Position numbers and translations under genes: made by a program. Of a stretch of 64,000 nt of DNA, positions 60,487 through 64,000 are shown in pieces. Position 1 is the stretch's first letter; every line of letters starts with the position of its first letter. The notes beneath the pieces were generated by a model. It made no database searches. It had not been told where the DNA came from and saw only the letters and a program-made list of their open reading frames with translations. The DNA is from Blepharisma japonicum (Eukaryota > Ciliophora > Heterotrichea > Heterotrichida > Blepharismidae): the NCBI GenBank assembly GCA_949751835.1, contig CATKHK010000037.1:62001-126000 (forward strand), written 5' to 3'.

Positions 60487-61319
60487 CTTTCTTTAGTGTT
60501 TTTCAAATGAATTTGGCTAAAAGGGAATATGGGCTTTTTTCCAATTTTTGGTCTTTCCTAAACAGTAATTTGCTTTGATTTTGATTATTGATCTCTCACT
60601 ATTTTCGTAGTAAATTTTATTTTTTAAAATGTGTATTCACAGGCCTTTAGCACTCTTGATTTTATCTTATTGAATCTTTCAAACATCGGCTGCGGTCTCA
60701 TTATATTCTTATGAGCAGCATCAAGAATTATTACACGTTTCTATTGTTTCCATATTTTTATAGCTTTAAAAAGCTAAAAGTGAATTGTTTTATCTCTTTT
60801 ATTTTATAAATTTAGCTATTTTGCTCTTATCCTAAGACTAAATGAAGGCTTATATATTATTATTTACTTCTTAATTACCTTAATTCTCCTTTTAACTATA
60901 ATTTTCATTCCAAAAGTTGACCTTAAAATACAAAATCTATCCATACAGTTTAACCCATATTTTAAGCTAAGACTTCTTACCTAATAAGCTCAAAATTGTC
61001 AAAGTATGAATTCTTCAATACTGATAAAACAAACTGTTCCAAATGTAGTCCAAAAATCAGAACTTAGAATCCTATTCATTCCTAGATTTTTCATAAGAAG
61101 AATATTTAAAGCACCTTCTATATATTCCAACCTCTTTCTAGGAGCAGAAGCAAGATTTTTGTTTCCCCCTTTATTAAAATTATAAACCTCTCATGCAAAG
61201 ACTGTATACTAAGTGAAAAATGGAAAAGGTCCCATACGCGCATAAACAAAATTCGAAAAATTTTTTGCAATGCCCAATTTTGAATCACTTTTAGGCAAAT
61301 TTGATTTTCTTAGCTCAAA
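60487..61319. other. spacer upstream of the Z pseudogene
   Basis: No gene. The last ~170 bp resemble the upstream DNA of Z1 (CGAAAAATTTTTTGCA, AGCTCAAAATG), so the duplicated segment included the promoter. Confidence 0.5.
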
Positions 61320-62230
61320 ATGAAAAGTCTTATAAGCTTTCTAGCTTTTATATGACTAGTTAATGCAGATATTTCGATACAGCTAAGGTGGATGCTTAGA
61401 TCTGGGAAGAATCACTTAATGGAAAAATAGTTGGGCTCCTAATCCAATTGAACTCTCTTAAGCCAACTCAGGATCAAGCAATGCTACTACTACTGTGCAT
61501 TTTAGGTCGATAATATCTTTACCTACTACAGGAAATATGGAATACGTCACTATTATTGTGCTATCGGCTTTTCCAAGCACTAAATTTACATTTCTAGCTC
61601 CGTGGTAATAAAGGTAAAGGCAGAAGTTGATACCTCATATTATTCACCTTATCAACAATTTTACCTTATGCAGGAATCTATGAACCTTTATAGATCTTGA
61701 CCAGAGCTTCTGCATCTGGGCAAATCTATGACGTAAACTACATTTTTGGTTGTGTTGCAGTTGCAGCCACAGTGTCAAGCACTTCTTCTAATTCTTTATC
61801 AATAACTGCAGCTACCTTAGCATCTGCCACATCTATTTTTGTCTCAAAAGATGGACTCTATTTCTCATATACAATTCCTAATGGAGTTAGTCATTGAAGT
61901 ATAATATTTTTGAATTATCCTAATTTTCAATGAGCAATCCCTTCAAGCCCAAACATAAATTTATTGTGGCCTGAGATATTGGCATAGACAGAACATCCAA
62001 GGGTATGTTAAAATAAGGGGAAAATTCTAGCTAAGGAATGAAGCCAACATATATTTTGAAAGAATTTGCTGTTTGCCTATTATCTAAATATGTTTGCCTA
62101 GGATTTATGATTATTTTTCCAAAAATTATTGAGCTAACATAAGGAAGCACTCTTTTTCTTGTTGGTGGTAAGGATCTATTTCCATTTCATTTGCATCAGG
62201 GAAAGCTCCCATGACTGGAACCTTCTACTA
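61320..62230 (+). pseudogene. decayed and internally deleted Z gene (Z3)
   Basis: It begins MKSLISFLAFIWL like Z1 and Z2, then keeps TTAGATC.GGAAGAATCACTT, TGGGCTCCTAATCCAATTGA, GCATCTGGGCAAATCTATGA and VSKDGLYFSYTIPNG, with many frameshifts and TAA/TAG codons. Near 62170-62230, GGATCTATTTCCATTTCATT matches Z1 around 39834, so about 1.2 kb is missing between. The remaining three-quarters of a Z gene are absent. It follows the X-Y tandem just as Z1 follows X1-Y1. Confidence 0.75.
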
Positions 62231-62296
62231 CGCTTTTACTTCAAAGAAAAGGGAAAACATGAACGCGATAAGCTATAACAAGCTAATTTTTAAGAT

Positions 62297-62397
62297 AAAA
62301 AGCCACTCTGCCAGGAGAAGTAATTTTTTAAAGGTTCTCAGAATGAAGAAATGAATGAATAAATAATTTAAGTACCTTTTAGGCATTGAACCATCTG
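62297..62397 (-). ncRNA. small structured RNA, copy D
   Basis: Minus strand: box TCCCATAATAAAAGA (62451-62437), a poor TATA region (CCTTAATAGAAGG), then GGTTCAATGCC, and a 3' part CTTCTCCTGGCAGAGTGGC followed by a 5-T run (62301-62297). The 5' stem arm is altered (TAAAAGGTACTT), so pairing is weaker than in C, E and F. Family membership is clear; activity is uncertain. Confidence 0.5.
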
Positions 62398-62451
62398 TGC
62401 TTTGCTTATCCTTCTATTAAGGATAAAAAACTGAAGTCTTTTATTATGGGA

Positions 62452-62658
62452 TCTTACAAATCTCTAATGAAATATTTTATGAACAGTTAAAAATAGATCA
62501 TCTCATCCAAGGTAATTAGCATTTCTCTAGCAAAGGAGACAAAACAATTTAATATATCTAAAAACTTCAAATAGGTTTACGTAAAAGACTAAAATTCGAC
62601 TTAATAATTATTAAATCAGATTATTGCATCAAATATGTATTTAGTAATCGCAAAACTT
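62452..62658. other. spacer between small RNA copies D and E
   Basis: AT-rich, no gene. Confidence 0.5.
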
Positions 62659-62748
62659 AAAAGCAACTGCGCTAGGAGAGATAATTTAAACCTGAAAGCA
62701 TTTTTTTGATTTCACCATGAAGTATCTCCTTAGCATTGTGCCAATTCT
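62659..62748 (-). ncRNA. small structured RNA, copy E (compensatory stem change)
   Basis: Minus strand: box TCCCTTAATTAAAAAT (62802-62787), 16-20 bp later TATA box TTTATAAA (62770-62763), then GGCACAATGCTAAGGAGATA, and 3' CTCTCCTAGCGCAGTTGC with a 4-T run (62662-62659). In this copy both stem arms changed together: GCTA pairs with TAGC where other copies have GCCA with TGGC. This supports the base-paired stem in the RNA. Confidence 0.6.
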
Positions 62749-62802
62749 ATTTTGCCCAGTCTTTTATAAAGTTAAAAAAGTTCGTCATTTTTAATTAAGG
62801 GA

Positions 62803-63126
62803 TACTTATTGATATATCATTTTTGTCCTATTTAAATGAATTTACTTTTTATCTCTCACATGATTTAAAGCTTAATTGCTTTCTATTAATTTGGATTTTT
62901 AAATTAAAACTCTTTCAATGTAATTACTTTGCCTTAAGTGAATCTTAGAATTTACTTATAAATAAGCATTTTAGCAGAGAAATCAATTACTCAGACTCTA
63001 TTAAATATACTTAAAAGCAAAATGAAGAAATATCGCTGAAGTCTGGCCTAAAATAATAAAAAGTTTAAAACTATTTATAATGCCTTGACTTGCAAACTTT
63101 GGCTATATAATAATTTCATAAATAAT
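62803..63126. other. spacer between small RNA copies E and F
   Basis: 324 bp, AT-rich, no gene recognised. Confidence 0.5.
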
Positions 63127-63212
63127 AAAAAGCTATTGCGCCAGGAGAGGTAATTTTAACTAGAAAGCATTGTCTCCATTTAATAAGAAGTATCTCCTTG
63201 GCATTGAGTCAA
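63127..63212 (-). ncRNA. small structured RNA, copy F (best-preserved)
   Basis: Minus strand: box TCCCATAATAAAAAT (63270-63256), exactly 21 bp later TATA box TTTATAAA (63238-63231), then GATTGACTCAATGCCAAGG, AGATACTTC, a variable middle, GACAATGCTTTCTAG, AATTACCTCTCCTGGCGC, AATAGC and a 5-T run (63131-63127). The closing stem is GCCA[A]GGAG with CTCCTGGC. Spacing of box, TATA and T-run is the same as in copy A, 30 kb away. Confidence 0.65.
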
Positions 63213-63270
63213 TCGTAATTTTCGCATCCTTTTATAAACCTTGATACAATTAGACATTTTTATTATGGGA

Positions 63271-64000
63271 TACTTATTGTATCCTTAATAAGCAAGAAAA
63301 TTTAATTTTTGCATCTTTAAGCAAAAATTTTTCTAATATCGATGTCATATGATTGCTTTGATTAATAGAAATTTTATTTTATTAGTATTTGTACATAGCA
63401 TGCTTTCATTCACAATTTTCAAAGCATATTAAATCTGTTTATTTGATAAATTTAATTTTTTATCGTTATTTAATCTCATGCATCATAACTTAACTAAACG
63501 GATGCTTTTGATGTGAGTTTTTACTAATGATCGATTTGTAATTTCTTGCATAAATAAAAAATTGATCTTTAATTTAACGATTTGCTTAAAATATTAAAAT
63601 CAGTATGGCTAGAGGAATCAATCAATATCAAGTGGAAAGCTCTTTGAAGAAGGTTTGGCTAATAAAAAAATTGAAAAAGTAATTATTGAGCTCTTCCTGC
63701 GATAAATTTAACTCAAATCTGCACTTAGCAATTGATTGAACTTAAAAGATAGAGATTTTCGATTCAAAGAAATGAAAATTAGCCAATCAGATAGCATAAT
63801 CCTTACTTAAAGCAAATATATAATGATAGAAACTAGTTATAAGCTGGCAGTTTTAAGAGACAAAAATACACTACCTTTAGTTTGAGAATATATAGCATCT
63901 CAAAGAATAAAAACATTGGTATTTGAAGATATTCCTTAAGTCATGTCAGATTGATTTAAACCAATTTAAAGTGTGCAATTCTCTGCAATAATAACTACAA
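63271..64000. other. right-end spacer
   Basis: 730 bp with no gene, RNA or repeat recognised. Confidence 0.5.

Overview
The window looks like nuclear DNA of a heterotrich ciliate close to Blepharisma. Two things show this directly. In every intact gene TGA sits where paralogues have tryptophan, while TAA and TAG occur only at gene ends. The introns are 15 nt (one is 16 nt), GT...AG. UGA=Trp combined with 15-16 nt introns is known from Blepharisma; Stentor uses the standard code and Condylostoma would show TAA/TAG inside genes. The spacers are long and AT-rich and hold several broken genes, so this may be a duplication-prone or subtelomeric region. Macronuclear versus germline origin cannot be decided from the sequence.

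Region 1 (1-27.5 kb): the tail of a winged-helix-like gene, then four copies (+,+,-,+) of a ~1,525-1,565 aa membrane protein family. Each has a signal peptide, malectin domain, cysteine-rich repeats, two LamG-like domains, about six transmembrane segments and a short cytoplasmic tail motif. One copy is frameshifted and the 3' tip of a fifth is left as a relic. Between copies 3 and 4 lie fragments of a NOP56/58-like gene and of an unknown gene.

Region 2 (27.5-35 kb): a small protein with two helix-turn-helix-like segments, and a tandem pair of coiled-coil/kelch-like proteins.

Region 3 (35.5-62.3 kb): a repeated gene set. Two related small genes (called X and Y here; putative winged helix, one 15-nt intron at the same place, charged helical tail) stand before giant Ser/Thr-rich, probably GPI-anchored surface proteins (Z1 2,227 aa, Z2 2,216 aa). 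The set recurs at 55.6-62.2 kb as a tandem X-Y duplication followed by a Z pseudogene.

Scattered through spacers (33.3, 52.6, 53.2, 62.3, 62.7 and 63.1 kb), all on the minus strand, is a family of six small units. Most carry an upstream conserved box, a TATA box about 21 bp further on, a ~90-nt RNA closed by a stem with a bulged A, and a terminal T-run. This is the layout of RNA polymerase III type-3 (U6-like) genes. I do not recognise the RNA, and it is the most interesting possible new system here. The large surface proteins and receptors together suggest a cell-surface recognition or adhesion gene neighbourhood; that role is inference.
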